A DNA stretch of 64,000 nt, taken from the NCBI GenBank assembly GCA_964507025.1, contig CAZDOK010000002.1, positions 62,001 through 126,000 on the forward strand, read 5' to 3'. This document shows, in pieces, positions 51,463 to 59,721 of this stretch; the stretch's first letter is position 1; the number at the start of each line of letters is the position of its first letter. The DNA comes from Amarobacter sp964507025. GTDB lineage: Bacteria; Chloroflexota; Dehalococcoidia; Tepidiformales; Tepidiformaceae. The position numbers and the translations under genes were made by a program. Below the pieces are notes generated by a model. It was not told the origin of the DNA. It made no database searches and was given only the letters and a program-made list of their open reading frames with translations.

Positions 51463-53034
51463 CTAGCCCCTCCGCATGTGGAGGAGCTCGCGGACGGCGA
51501 GGTCCTTCACTTCGTAGACGTGAGTGGCCACCCCTTCGACGATGCCGGGGTCGTGGCTGGCGCAGACGATGGTGCCTTCGTAGCCCTGGAGCGCTTCGAT
51601 GAGCTTGCGCCGGGTGGTGCGGTCGAGGTGGTTCGTCGGCTCGTCGAGGAGGAGGACGTTCGTCGGCTGGATGAGGAACTTGGCCAGGGCAACGCGACTG
51701 CGTTCGCCACCCGAGAGCACGCTGACCGGTTTGAAGACGTCGTCTCCCTTGAAGAGGAACTGGCCGAGGACGGTGCGGAGCTTCACATCGGGGGCGCCCC
51801 CGGCGACGCTGCGCACCTCTTCGAGCACGGTTCGGGCGGGGTCGAGTGCTTCGTCCTGGTGCTGGTCGTAGTAACCGGGGCGGGCGCGTTCGGCCCATTC
51901 CACGGTGCCTTCGGTGGGGGCGACCAGCCCCGCGGCGATGCGCAAGAGGGTGCTCTTGCCGCTGCCGTTCGGCCCGATGAAGACGACCTTTTGCCCGCGT
52001 TCGATGTGGAGGTTCACATCGACGAGGACGAGGTGGTCGCCGTAGCTGTGGCCGATGTGCTTCATCATCAGCACGTCGCGCTCGGTGCGGCCATGGGAGG
52101 TGATGGTGAAATTGACTTCCGCTTCCTTGCGGGTGCGCTCGATGCGTTCGACCTTCGCGAGCTGCTTTTCGCGCGACTGAGCCTGGGTGGTCTTGGTCGC
52201 CGAGGCGCGGAAGCGCTCGATGAAGCGCTCCTGCTTCGCGATTTCGCGCTCCTGGCGGGCGGCCGCCTGGTCCTGAGCCTGCAGCTTCGCGGCCTTCTGC
52301 TTCTGGTACGCGGAGTAGTTCCCGGCGTAGCTTTCCACCTTCTGGTCGCGCAGGTCGAGCACGCGGGTGACGACCCGGTCGAGGAAGTCGGCATCGTGGG
52401 TGACGATGAGGATTGCCGCGTCCCAATCCTGGAGTTCGTCGGCGAGCCAGGAGCGGGTCTTCGCATCGAGGTGGTTGGTGGGCTCATCGAGGAGGACGTT
52501 CTCGGGCCGGCGGACGAGGACCCTGGCGAGGGCGATGCGCATCTGCCAGCCACCGCTGAACGCGCCGCATTTCTTGTCCTTATCGCCCGGGGCGAAGCCG
52601 AGGCCATCGAGCACGCGGCCGATGCGGGCTTCGATGCGGTAGCCATCGAGGGCTTCGAATTGCTCGAAAAGCGCTGCCTGTTGCTCGATGAGAGCATCGA
52701 GGTCGCCCTCACCGCGTTCGATACGGGCGGCGATATCGGCGAGCTGGTTTTCGATGGCGCGGGCTTCGGGGAAGGCGAGCCAGAGCTCTTCGAGGAGCGT
52801 GTTCTCGTCGTCGAGGCCGGCTTCCTGGCGGAGGTAGCCAAGGGCGCCGCCGCGGAATCCGGAGGCGCCGCCATCGGGTTTATGGTCGCCCGCGATGAGC
52901 CGGAGGATGGTGGACTTGCCGCCACCGTTGGGACCGACAAGGCCGACGTGTTCGCCATCGCCGACGATGAACGTGAGGTTCTTCAGGACATCAACAGGTC
53001 CGAACGACTTGGAGACTTCTTCGCAAAACAGCAT
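51463..53034 (-). CDS. ABC-F family ATPase
   Basis: 523 residues, two ABC cassettes: GPNGGGKST with FSGGWQMR signature, then a charged linker (QEREIAKQERFIERF), then GPNGSGKST with LSGGERSR. No transmembrane part and no C-terminal extension, as in Uup/YbiT-like ABC-F translation factors that bind the ribosomal E site. ATG 53034. An upstream region with two hairpins may regulate it. Confidence 0.93.
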   Translation of the reverse strand: MLFCEEVSKSFGPVDVLKNLTFIVGDGEHVGLVGPNGGGKSTILRLIAGDHKPDGGASGFRGGALGYLRQEAGLDDENTLLEELWLAFPEARAIENQLADIAARIERGEGDLDALIEQQAALFEQFEALDGYRIEARIGRVLDGLGFAPGDKDKKCGAFSGGWQMRIALARVLVRRPENVLLDEPTNHLDAKTRSWLADELQDWDAAILIVTHDADFLDRVVTRVLDLRDQKVESYAGNYSAYQKQKAAKLQAQDQAAARQEREIAKQERFIERFRASATKTTQAQSREKQLAKVERIERTRKEAEVNFTITSHGRTERDVLMMKHIGHSYGDHLVLVDVNLHIERGQKVVFIGPNGSGKSTLLRIAAGLVAPTEGTVEWAERARPGYYDQHQDEALDPARTVLEEVRSVAGGAPDVKLRTVLGQFLFKGDDVFKPVSVLSGGERSRVALAKFLIQPTNVLLLDEPTNHLDRTTRRKLIEALQGYEGTIVCASHDPGIVEGVATHVYEVKDLAVRELLHMRRG

Positions 53035-53357
53035 TGGGTGGTGCTTCCGTGGTGCTGGGCCCGGGCGCGATGCGTCCGGGGGAGCTTCTCAGAGGGTACC
53101 AGAGGAGGGCTGACGCACGGGACGCAGCACACCGCACCGGCCAGGTGCGGTGAGGGGTCCGGTGCTCGCCAGCCGGCCTACACCGGCCGGCGACTGGACG
53201 TGCGCGGGAACGCAACCACGGGAACTGGGGTGGCGCCTTGACCAACCATGAGCCAAGTGTACCAGAGGCCGGGCGCTGAGAAATGTGAACTGGCCGTCAC
53301 CCGGGGCGGGGCTGGCGCCATGGTGGTGGCGTAGGGGCACGAACAGGAGACGAACGG
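53035..53357. promoter_or_regulatory. Leader of the ABC-F gene with two hairpins
   Basis: 323 bp without a supported gene. ACCGCACC-ggcca-GGTGCGGT (53131-53151) and GCCGGCC-tacacc-GGCCGGC (53172-53191) are perfect stems of 8 and 7 bp in the ABC-F leader. Some ABC-F genes are controlled by leader attenuation, but no leader peptide was identified here. Confidence 0.45.
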
Positions 53358-54401
53358 ATGCTTGAGGGGAAATGGCGCGCGGCGATGGTTGTTGCGATCT
53401 GTTGCCTGGCCGCGGGGATTGCCTGCAGCGAAAGGCACGAGGAGCCGGCAGGGGCGGTCACCGGCGAGCTGGCGACGGTGGCAACAACCATCGTGCCGGG
53501 CGTGGCGCGAGATTCGACATCCCCGCCCGCGCCTTCACCCGGCGCAACGCCGACTGGCCGTCCTCCGCAACAGGGGCAACAGCCGCAGGACGGGCCGTGG
53601 AACCACAATCTGATGGTGGCGGGCTCGACGGACGGGCTCTCGTTCGGCGAGGCGGGAGTGTTCGTGGAGCGTGGCGGCGTGCCCTCCGTGATACGGGATA
53701 GCGGCGGCCGCCTGGTTGCGGTGTTCCAGTGGTTCCCGTTCGATGACCCCGAAGCGTTCGACCGGGTGGCCGTGGTGTTCTCGGACGATGATGGCGCCAC
53801 GTGGTCGGAGCCCGAGCCGGTGCGGGTGGCGGGCCTGCCGGAGGGGTACATGCGTCCGTTCGACCCGGCGATCGTTCAGATCGAAGACGGCCGCTACCGG
53901 CTGTACTTCACTTCGCGCGACCAGCAGCGCAGCGGGCAGCCGGCGATCTACTCAGCCATATCGACTGATGCGATCGCGTACACGTTCGAGGAAGGCACCC
54001 GGTTCGCTCCCGAGGAGGGGACCGTCGATGCGGCGGTGGTGCGGTTCGGGGGCGCCTGGCATTTGTACTCGCACACGATGCAGGCGAACACCGGCCGCGG
54101 TTACCACGCTACCTCGAACGACGGGCTGACGTTCGAGCACGCCGCGGACGTGACCGCAGGGGCCGGCCGGCAGTGGATCGGGAACGCTGTGGTGCAAGGC
54201 AAGGTGCTCCGCTACTACGGTTCGGGCGTCGACGGCATCTGGTCGGCGACGTCGCCGGATGGAAGCGCCTGGACGGTCGAAGCGGGCACGCGGCTCCGTG
54301 GGGGCGACCCTTCGGCGGTGCTGACGGAGGACGGCGAGATCATGCTGATCTTCGTGGGGCCAGCGCGCGACGATGCCGTTGACCGGCCTCCGGGCCGCTG
54401 A
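53358..54401 (+). CDS. Lipoprotein with sialidase-like beta-propeller
   Basis: 347 residues. Lipobox AAGIACSE (Cys23), a Pro/Thr/Gln-rich spacer (about 45-75), then propeller blades: VVFSDDDGATWSEPEPV (Asp-box-like), YRLYFTSRDQQRS, IYSAISTDAIAYTFEEGTRF, GRGYHATSNDGLTFEHA. Resembles sialidase/exo-alpha-glycosidase-like or GH43-like folds; catalytic residues were not identified. Confidence 0.72.
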   Translation: MLEGKWRAAMVVAICCLAAGIACSERHEEPAGAVTGELATVATTIVPGVARDSTSPPAPSPGATPTGRPPQQGQQPQDGPWNHNLMVAGSTDGLSFGEAGVFVERGGVPSVIRDSGGRLVAVFQWFPFDDPEAFDRVAVVFSDDDGATWSEPEPVRVAGLPEGYMRPFDPAIVQIEDGRYRLYFTSRDQQRSGQPAIYSAISTDAIAYTFEEGTRFAPEEGTVDAAVVRFGGAWHLYSHTMQANTGRGYHATSNDGLTFEHAADVTAGAGRQWIGNAVVQGKVLRYYGSGVDGIWSATSPDGSAWTVEAGTRLRGGDPSAVLTEDGEIMLIFVGPARDDAVDRPPGR

Positions 54402-54410
54402 ACCGCCGTC

Positions 54411-54647
54411 TCAGTCGCTGTGGCCGAGAGCCGAGATTGGCATGAGCAGGGCGATGAGCTGCTCGTCGCTAAGCTTCTGGACGCGGTCGCTGATCTGTTC
54501 CTGGCTGGCATGGTCGGGCTTTTCCTTGCCGACGAGCTCACAAGCGAGCATGTGGCTTTCGAGGTAGGCATGGGCGAGCGAGAGCAGTTCGCCATGGCCA
54601 AGGGCCTTGAGCGAGTTCGTGGCCTTCTGCATCGGGGTGAGTTCCAT
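54411..54647 (-). CDS. Small hypothetical protein
   Basis: 78 residues from ATG 54647 (GGAGGA upstream). Helical and charged, with one Cys (MLACELVG). No family recognised. Confidence 0.5.
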   Translation of the reverse strand: MELTPMQKATNSLKALGHGELLSLAHAYLESHMLACELVGKEKPDHASQEQISDRVQKLSDEQLIALLMPISALGHSD

Positions 54648-54756
54648 GGGTTCCTCCGGTGGCATTGCGTGCCGTTGGAGCCATGTTCGCAGGGCGCGCA
54701 ACCACCCGGTACGGCAGAACGGGCCTTTCGAGAGGGGCCAGTGGAAGAGAATGGAG

Positions 54757-54774
54757 AGGAAAGAGGAAAGAGGG
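54757..54774 (+). repeat. AGGAAAG heptads
   Basis: AGGAAAG AGGAAAG AGGG in the gap between a small hypothetical gene and the acyl-CoA synthetase gene. Same family as 13984, 33710 and 56264. Confidence 0.6.
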
Positions 54775-54833
54775 CCAGTCGCTCGGACGGAAGGGGGCCC
54801 GGCCCAATGCGTTACCGCTCATGTCTCCTCGAT

Positions 54834-56246
54834 TCAGGGGGCGAGACGGCCGAGAGCGAAGGCGGCGCGCTCTACGCTGGGATAGACAGCGATTCCCTGG
54901 CCCGTGAACTGATCTCGCACTTCGTCGACGAGCTGGCGGTGTTCGCTGTTGTTCGTCTCGGTGGGGCCGAGGACGACGGCGACGGGCTTCAGCGACTTCG
55001 CACAGATGTCGGCCAGGCGGTTGCATGCGTGCTTGAGGCGGTCACCGGCATCGGGGCGCCCGAAGAACCAGTCTTCACCCACGTTGGCGATGGCAAGGTC
55101 GTAGGCGGGGCTTTCGAGCATGAGCTCGAGGAGGCCGTTCGAGGAGAGTCCACTGCCGGCGAGGATCGACTGGTCGACGGGGTTGCCGATCCAGTCGGCG
55201 AGCTGGGGCGCACGTTCGCGGACCTTTTCGCGGACAGCACCGGGGAGCGGGACGACGGTCAGGCCGTTTTCCTCGCAGGCGTCGGCCGACTGGACGCTGC
55301 GGCCGCCACCACCGCCGACAACGGCGATATTCCGGCCGGTGGCGCGCGGGAGGAGGGCGGCGCCGAGCATGAGGTCGAGCAGCTGCTCCTGGTTGCGGGC
55401 TTCGTGGGCGCCGGCCTGGTGCAGGACGGTGCTCCAGAGCCCGGCGGCGCCGGCGAGGGCGGCGGTGTGGGAGGCGGCGGAGCGGGCGCCGGCGGCGGTG
55501 CGGCCCGCCTTGTGGATGACCACGGGCTTTTTCGCGGCGGCAGCCGAAAGGCCCTCGAAAAAGCCGCGGCCGTCGGGCACGCCCTCGACGTAGGCGCCGA
55601 TGACGGCGGTCTCCGGGTCGTGGGCGAGATAACGGAGCATCTCGCCGGGGGTGACATCGAGGCCGTTGCCATAGTTGGCGACCTTGCCGAACCTGAGGCC
55701 GCGTGCGTTGCCGCGGGTGATGACCTCGACGGCGTTGTTGCCGCTCTGGCTGAGGAAGGCGACGTTGCCGGCTGCGGTGGGGAGGTCGGGGCGGAAGGAG
55801 AGGCCGCCGGCGGGATGGTAGAGGCCCATGCCGTTAGGCCCGAGGATGCGGATGCCCTTCGCGGCGGCGCTGGCCGCAATCTCGCGTTCGAGGCTGGCCG
55901 CGTCTTCGTCGCCGGTTTCGCTAAAACGGCCGGTGAAGAGGTGAAGGAAGCGGACGCCGCGCTCGCCGCAATGGTCAACCAGTTCGAGGACGGCCGAGGC
56001 CGGGACGCAGGAGATGACGAGGTCGACCTCGCCGGGGACATCGGCGAGGCGGGGATAGGCCTTGAGCCCGGCGACCTCGTCCGCGCGCGGGTTGATCGGA
56101 TAGATGGGGCCGGCGAAACCCTGCGCCTTGAGCGAGACCAGGTAGTCGTGGCCGGGGCTGTCGACGTTGGTCGAGGCGCCGGCGACGGCGACGGAGCGCG
56201 GGCGGAAGAGGAGGTCGAGGTCGGGCGTGGAGGTGAAGCGCGGCAC
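54834..56246 (-). CDS. Acyl-CoA synthetase (NDP-forming) alpha domain
   Basis: 470 residues. CoA-binding Rossmann domain (SVAVAGASTNVDSPGH), succinyl-CoA-ligase-like domains and the phospho-His loop region SHTAALAGA are present. The ATP-grasp beta domain usually fused or encoded next door is missing here, so the partner must lie elsewhere. Acetate or branched acyl-CoA interconversion is likely. Confidence 0.88.
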   Translation of the reverse strand: MPRFTSTPDLDLLFRPRSVAVAGASTNVDSPGHDYLVSLKAQGFAGPIYPINPRADEVAGLKAYPRLADVPGEVDLVISCVPASAVLELVDHCGERGVRFLHLFTGRFSETGDEDAASLEREIAASAAAKGIRILGPNGMGLYHPAGGLSFRPDLPTAAGNVAFLSQSGNNAVEVITRGNARGLRFGKVANYGNGLDVTPGEMLRYLAHDPETAVIGAYVEGVPDGRGFFEGLSAAAAKKPVVIHKAGRTAAGARSAASHTAALAGAAGLWSTVLHQAGAHEARNQEQLLDLMLGAALLPRATGRNIAVVGGGGGRSVQSADACEENGLTVVPLPGAVREKVRERAPQLADWIGNPVDQSILAGSGLSSNGLLELMLESPAYDLAIANVGEDWFFGRPDAGDRLKHACNRLADICAKSLKPVAVVLGPTETNNSEHRQLVDEVRDQFTGQGIAVYPSVERAAFALGRLAP

Positions 56247-56263
56247 GGGGGGATTGTACGGAG

Positions 56264-56284
56264 AGGAAAGAGGAAAGAGGAAAA
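56264..56284 (+). repeat. AGGAAAG heptads, 3 copies
   Basis: AGGAAAG AGGAAAG AGGAAAA between the acyl-CoA synthetase start and the queE stop. Same heptad family as elsewhere in the window. Confidence 0.6.
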
Positions 56285-56286
56285 TG

Positions 56287-56997
56287 CTAGACGCCGCGCT
56301 TGTCGCCCCAGATGAGGATGTGGAGGCGGGTGGAGAAGCGGTAGCCGCGCTGAGTGCAGGTTTCGGCGAGCCACGGGCTGCGGGCGGTCAGCTCGGCGGC
56401 GGTGCGGCCCTCGGGCATGAGGACGACACGCTCGGGCGGGATGGCGAACTGGCTGCGGAGATCTTCGACCTCGGCGAGGTCGGTTTCGTCGTGGATGACG
56501 AACTTGAAGTTGGCGTTGTCGCGGACAGCGAACTCGCGGAGGACGGGCGGGTCGATGCGGGTGAGGCCCCGGTTGCCGGAGTGGGCGAGCTTGGGCGAGA
56601 CGTTGAACTGGTCGACGAACCCGGCGAGATCCCCGGGCGCGACGGTGCCGTTGGTCTCGACCTCGATGCGATAGCCGCGTGCCTTCAGTTCCCCGGCCAG
56701 CTGAGCGAGCTGGCGGCGCTGGATGAGCGGTTCGCCGCCGGTGATGACGACGTTGCGCGGGGGCAGCGCGGAGATGGCGTCCGCCGCATCGGCGAGGCTG
56801 AGCGGCATGGTCTGGTCGGCGCGGTCGTAGCGATCCCAGTCCCACGTATAGGCGGTGTCGCACCAGGTGCAGCGCAGGTTACAGATGGCGAGGCGGAGGA
56901 AGGTGCTGGGCAGCCCGGTCGAAAGGCCCTCGCCCTGGATGGAGGCGAAGATTTCGGGCCGGCCATCGGACATGCGCGAGACGAGCAGGTCATCCAT
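56287..56997 (-). CDS. queE: 7-carboxy-7-deazaguanine synthase
   Basis: 236 residues, radical SAM with CNLRCTWCDT (CxxxCxxC), QGEG near the N terminus, TGGEPL and VETNG motifs. Makes CDG for queuosine. The ATG at 56997 overlaps the queC stop (TGATG). QueD is not in this window. Confidence 0.94.
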   Translation of the reverse strand: MDDLLVSRMSDGRPEIFASIQGEGLSTGLPSTFLRLAICNLRCTWCDTAYTWDWDRYDRADQTMPLSLADAADAISALPPRNVVITGGEPLIQRRQLAQLAGELKARGYRIEVETNGTVAPGDLAGFVDQFNVSPKLAHSGNRGLTRIDPPVLREFAVRDNANFKFVIHDETDLAEVEDLRSQFAIPPERVVLMPEGRTAAELTARSPWLAETCTQRGYRFSTRLHILIWGDKRGV

Positions 56998-57722
56998 CAG
57001 CGCACAGCCAGGGCGGTGTCGGGGATTCCGGCGGCAGCGAAGCCGGCGGCGCGGAGCTCGCAGGAGTCGCAGGCGCCACAGGGCGCGTCGCCGCCGGCGT
57101 AACAGCTCCAGGTCAGTTCGAGCGGGGCACCGAGCTCGGTGCCGTAGCGAACGATATCGGCCTTGGACATGGTGATGATGGGCGCCTCGATGCGGATGGG
57201 AACGTTGTACGCCGTGCCGACCTTGCTGCCGAGGCGGATGGTCTCGGTGATGGCGTCGTAGAACTCGGGGCGGCAATCGGGGTAGCCGGAATAGTCAATG
57301 GCGTTGGCGCCGACGTAGATGGCGCCTTCGAGGGCCGCGGGGTCGGCGCCGTGGTGTTCAATACAGTCGAGCAACCAGCTTTCGAGGGCGGCGGCGGCGA
57401 GGGTGACGAAGAAGGTGTTTCGCAGGGGAACGTAGGTGATGGGGATGTCGGCAGCCATGGCTGCGGGGTCGCGGTGTTCGGGGATGGCGTGGTCGGGGCT
57501 GGTCAGGGCGGAGTGGGACGCCAGCCCGGCATAGAAGCTGGCATCGACTTCGATGAGGGGGATGCCCAGGCGCGCGGCCACGGCGCGGGCGGAGCGGAGC
57601 TCGCGCAGGTGGCGCTGGCCGTAGCCGATGCTGAGGGCGCGTACCTGGTGGCCCTGGCGCACGGCGTGGGTGGCCACCGTGGTGGAATCGAGGCCGCCGG
57701 AGAGAAGGACGATGGCGTGCAT
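56997..57722 (-). CDS. queC: 7-cyano-7-deazaguanine synthase
   Basis: About 241 residues from ATG 57722, which gives the family N terminus MHAIVLLSGGLDST; ATG 57755 upstream is an alternative. P-loop SGGLDS and zinc cysteines CYAGG and CGACDSC are present. Converts CDG to preQ0 using ammonia and ATP. Confidence 0.94.
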   Translation of the reverse strand: MHAIVLLSGGLDSTTVATHAVRQGHQVRALSIGYGQRHLRELRSARAVAARLGIPLIEVDASFYAGLASHSALTSPDHAIPEHRDPAAMAADIPITYVPLRNTFFVTLAAAALESWLLDCIEHHGADPAALEGAIYVGANAIDYSGYPDCRPEFYDAITETIRLGSKVGTAYNVPIRIEAPIITMSKADIVRYGTELGAPLELTWSCYAGGDAPCGACDSCELRAAGFAAAGIPDTALAVR

Positions 57723-57806
57723 GCGGGGGCTCGTGTTGGCGAGTTGCCGTTCCATGTATCAGGCTATCGCGGGGCGGCAGCCTGTGGTAGCCGCCGGAGG
57801 CGAACG

Positions 57807-58550
57807 ATGGAGACGAAGCGGCACCGGATCAATCTCGGCCGGTACGACTGGGATGCGGTAGCGGGCATCGTGGCGGCAGGGGCGGCGCTCGTGCTCCACC
57901 TGCTGCACATCATCGAAGAAGACGTGCTGCTGACGATCGCGCTGGTCGTGATGGCTCTGCTCCTTTTCCGGGACCTGCGGCGGGAGGCGCAGGACGAAGT
58001 CGTGATGGAACGGAGCGAGCGGACGGAGGCCACGCTCGCCGGTCTGCTCGCAGGGATGAAGCAGCCCGACGTGCTCCTGGTCGGCCCGCGTGAGCTCCGG
58101 CGCGCGAGCGAGGCATTCGCCCGGCAGGCGCGGGGCGAGATGGTGTGGTTCAACGTCTGCCTGCTGATGTTCAAGCCTCAATCTCTGTTCGACGCGCTTC
58201 TGCGGCCCGCGTTGGAGAACCCTGCGGTCAGCGGTGTCCAGTTCGTGCTCGACCCCTCCGAGCGGGAGCGCTGGGAGCAGGAGGTGATGCCGAAGGCGCA
58301 GGCGGCGGGCGGGGAACGAAAGTTGCGGGAACCGCGGTGGGTGCCGCTTTCGCACGAGGCGGTCTCGTTCATCCTGGCCGATACAGCGCCGGGCGAAACG
58401 GAGGCCCACCTGAGCTTCTGGGGCGAGCCGTTCATGTCGCGCCAGCCGGGGTTCGATATCCCCCGATTCGTCTTCCATGTCCAGGCGCATTCCGACCTGG
58501 TCGGCCAGCTGGTGGAGCTGGAGCGGAAGCACCGGGGGGCGACGATCTAG
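57807..58550 (+). CDS. Membrane-anchored protein of unknown function
   Basis: 247 residues. Two N-terminal membrane helices (about 15-32 and 36-52), then a soluble domain with MKQPDVLLVGPRELRRASEAF and ...EMVWFNVCLLMFKPQSLFDALLRPALENPAVSGVQFVLDPSERERW, reminiscent of PLD-like folds but lacking a clear HKD motif. ATG 57807 follows CGGAGG. Ends overlap with the convergent gene at CTAG. Confidence 0.55.
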   Translation: METKRHRINLGRYDWDAVAGIVAAGAALVLHLLHIIEEDVLLTIALVVMALLLFRDLRREAQDEVVMERSERTEATLAGLLAGMKQPDVLLVGPRELRRASEAFARQARGEMVWFNVCLLMFKPQSLFDALLRPALENPAVSGVQFVLDPSERERWEQEVMPKAQAAGGERKLREPRWVPLSHEAVSFILADTAPGETEAHLSFWGEPFMSRQPGFDIPRFVFHVQAHSDLVGQLVELERKHRGATI

Positions 58551-58987
58551 GAAAGCGACTTCGGGGTGCGCTTCACGAAGTCGAGGATTCGCCAGGTTTT
58601 CGGCTCGATGGTGATGCGGACCTGGCGTTTCACGCGGCCTTCCATGCGGCCGAGGTAGGCATCGGCGCCGGGGCCGAGGTGACGGCGGACGATGTCCGGG
58701 TATTCCGGGGCCATGCCTTCGACCTGCTCGACTGTGGCGATGCCATCGACCAGGAGGACGTGGTAGGGCGGCCGGTCGGTATCGATGGTGAAGGACACGC
58801 GCGGACGCTGGCTGATGTGGCGGACCTTGTCGGCTTTGGGGCCGGTGACGACGGTAAAGCGGCCATCGGCGTAGCGGTACCAGATAGGGACGACGTGGGG
58901 TTGCTCGTGGGAGCCGACGTAGGCGAGACGCATCAGGGCTGGGCTGGCGAGAAGTTCGGCAACGATGGGGTCATCGGCGGGAAACAT
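58547..58987 (-). CDS. PPOX-fold flavin/F420-binding protein
   Basis: 146 residues. Split barrel with RLAYVGSHEQPHVVPIWYRYADGRFTVVTGPKADKVRHISQRPRVSFTID, typical of F420- or FMN-dependent small oxidoreductases (TIGR03618-like). ATG 58987. Substrate unknown. Confidence 0.8.
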   Translation of the reverse strand: MFPADDPIVAELLASPALMRLAYVGSHEQPHVVPIWYRYADGRFTVVTGPKADKVRHISQRPRVSFTIDTDRPPYHVLLVDGIATVEQVEGMAPEYPDIVRRHLGPGADAYLGRMEGRVKRQVRITIEPKTWRILDFVKRTPKSLS

Positions 58988-59046
58988 GGCCAGAACGGTA
59001 GCAGGTTTCGCGGGGAGAGGGGGTCTCACCGTGGTAGACTTGGCCA

Positions 59047-59343
59047 ATGGCCGCAACCGCGAACGTGGATATCGGCAGCCTGATCTGTTCGACGCCGGGC
59101 GTGAACGGTGGCCGGCCGTGCATCGCCGGGACGGGCATTTCGGTGCGCCAGATCGCGGCGCTGTTCGGCAGTGGTCTGACGCCCGAGGAGATCTAGGCGG
59201 AGTTTCCGCAAGTGAGCGTTGCCTCGGTCTATGCAGCTATCACCTACTACATGGCCAACCGGGAAGCCATTGATGCGGAACTCCGGGAAGAAGCGGAGGC
59301 GTTCGAGCGGGAAAGAGCCCGGCAAGAACGTTCTCACTCCTGA
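59047..59343 (+). pseudogene. DUF433 antitoxin with in-frame amber codon
   Basis: Reading frame ATG 59047 to TGA 59341, 98 codons, with TAG at 59194-59196 (codon 50). Residues before it (GVNGGRPCIAGTGISVRQIAALFGSGLTPEEI) and after it (AEFPQVSVASVYAAITYYMANREAIDAEL) form one DUF433 domain when the stop is ignored. The stop position is normally a hydrophobic or small residue. Either a disabled antitoxin or read-through. It directly precedes the DUF5615 toxin gene. Confidence 0.75.
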
Positions 59344-59713
59344 GTGCAGCCGCTGCTCTACCTCGATGAAGACTCGAGCCAGCGCAGGCTCATTGCCGCG
59401 TTACGAAGGGGCGGCATCGATGTCCTTACCGCGGCACAGGCAGGCATGTCTGGCGCGACCGACGCTGACCATCTCAAGTTCGCCGCGGAATCGGGCAGGG
59501 TGATCGTCACGGCTAACAGGGGCGACTTCGCCCGGCTGCATCACGAGTGGGCATCGGGCGGGCGCGCCCACGGTGGCATCATCATCCGAAGCCGGCAAGG
59601 GACACCACCCGAAGCCGGCAAGGGACACCACCCGAAGCTATCGCGGACTCCATCCTCGGCGTGTTGCAGGAACGCCCGGGGGCCGAACTGGCGAACTGCA
59701 TCCTCTACGTCTG
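59344..59713 (+). pseudogene. DUF5615 PIN-like toxin, frameshifted by a 23-bp duplication
   Basis: GTG 59344 directly after the antitoxin stop. LLYLDEDSSQRRLIAALRRGGIDV, DADHLKFAAESGRVIVTANRGDF and AHGGIIIRSRQGTPPEA fit DUF5615. A 23-bp unit is duplicated at 59587-59632; removing one copy restores IADSILGVLQERPGAELANC and a stop (TGA 59711-59713). With the duplication the frame shifts and runs on far into the next gene's antisense strand. Confidence 0.78.
59586..59638 (+). repeat. 23-bp tandem duplication in the toxin gene
   Basis: CGAAGCCGGCAAGGGACACC plus ACC repeats twice with a partial third copy, period 23. The unit ends share CCGAAGC, so slippage between 7-bp repeats could create or remove it. 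Confidence 0.85.
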
Positions 59714-59721
59714 AGAGACTC

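Noticed and set aside
51196..53241. 681-codon plus-strand frame opposite the ABC-F gene
   Set aside because: It is an acidic, low-complexity shadow; the minus strand encodes a complete ABC-F protein.
54420..56315. 631-codon plus-strand frame opposite the acyl-CoA synthetase gene
   Set aside because: Composition and lack of motifs mark it as antisense of the real gene.
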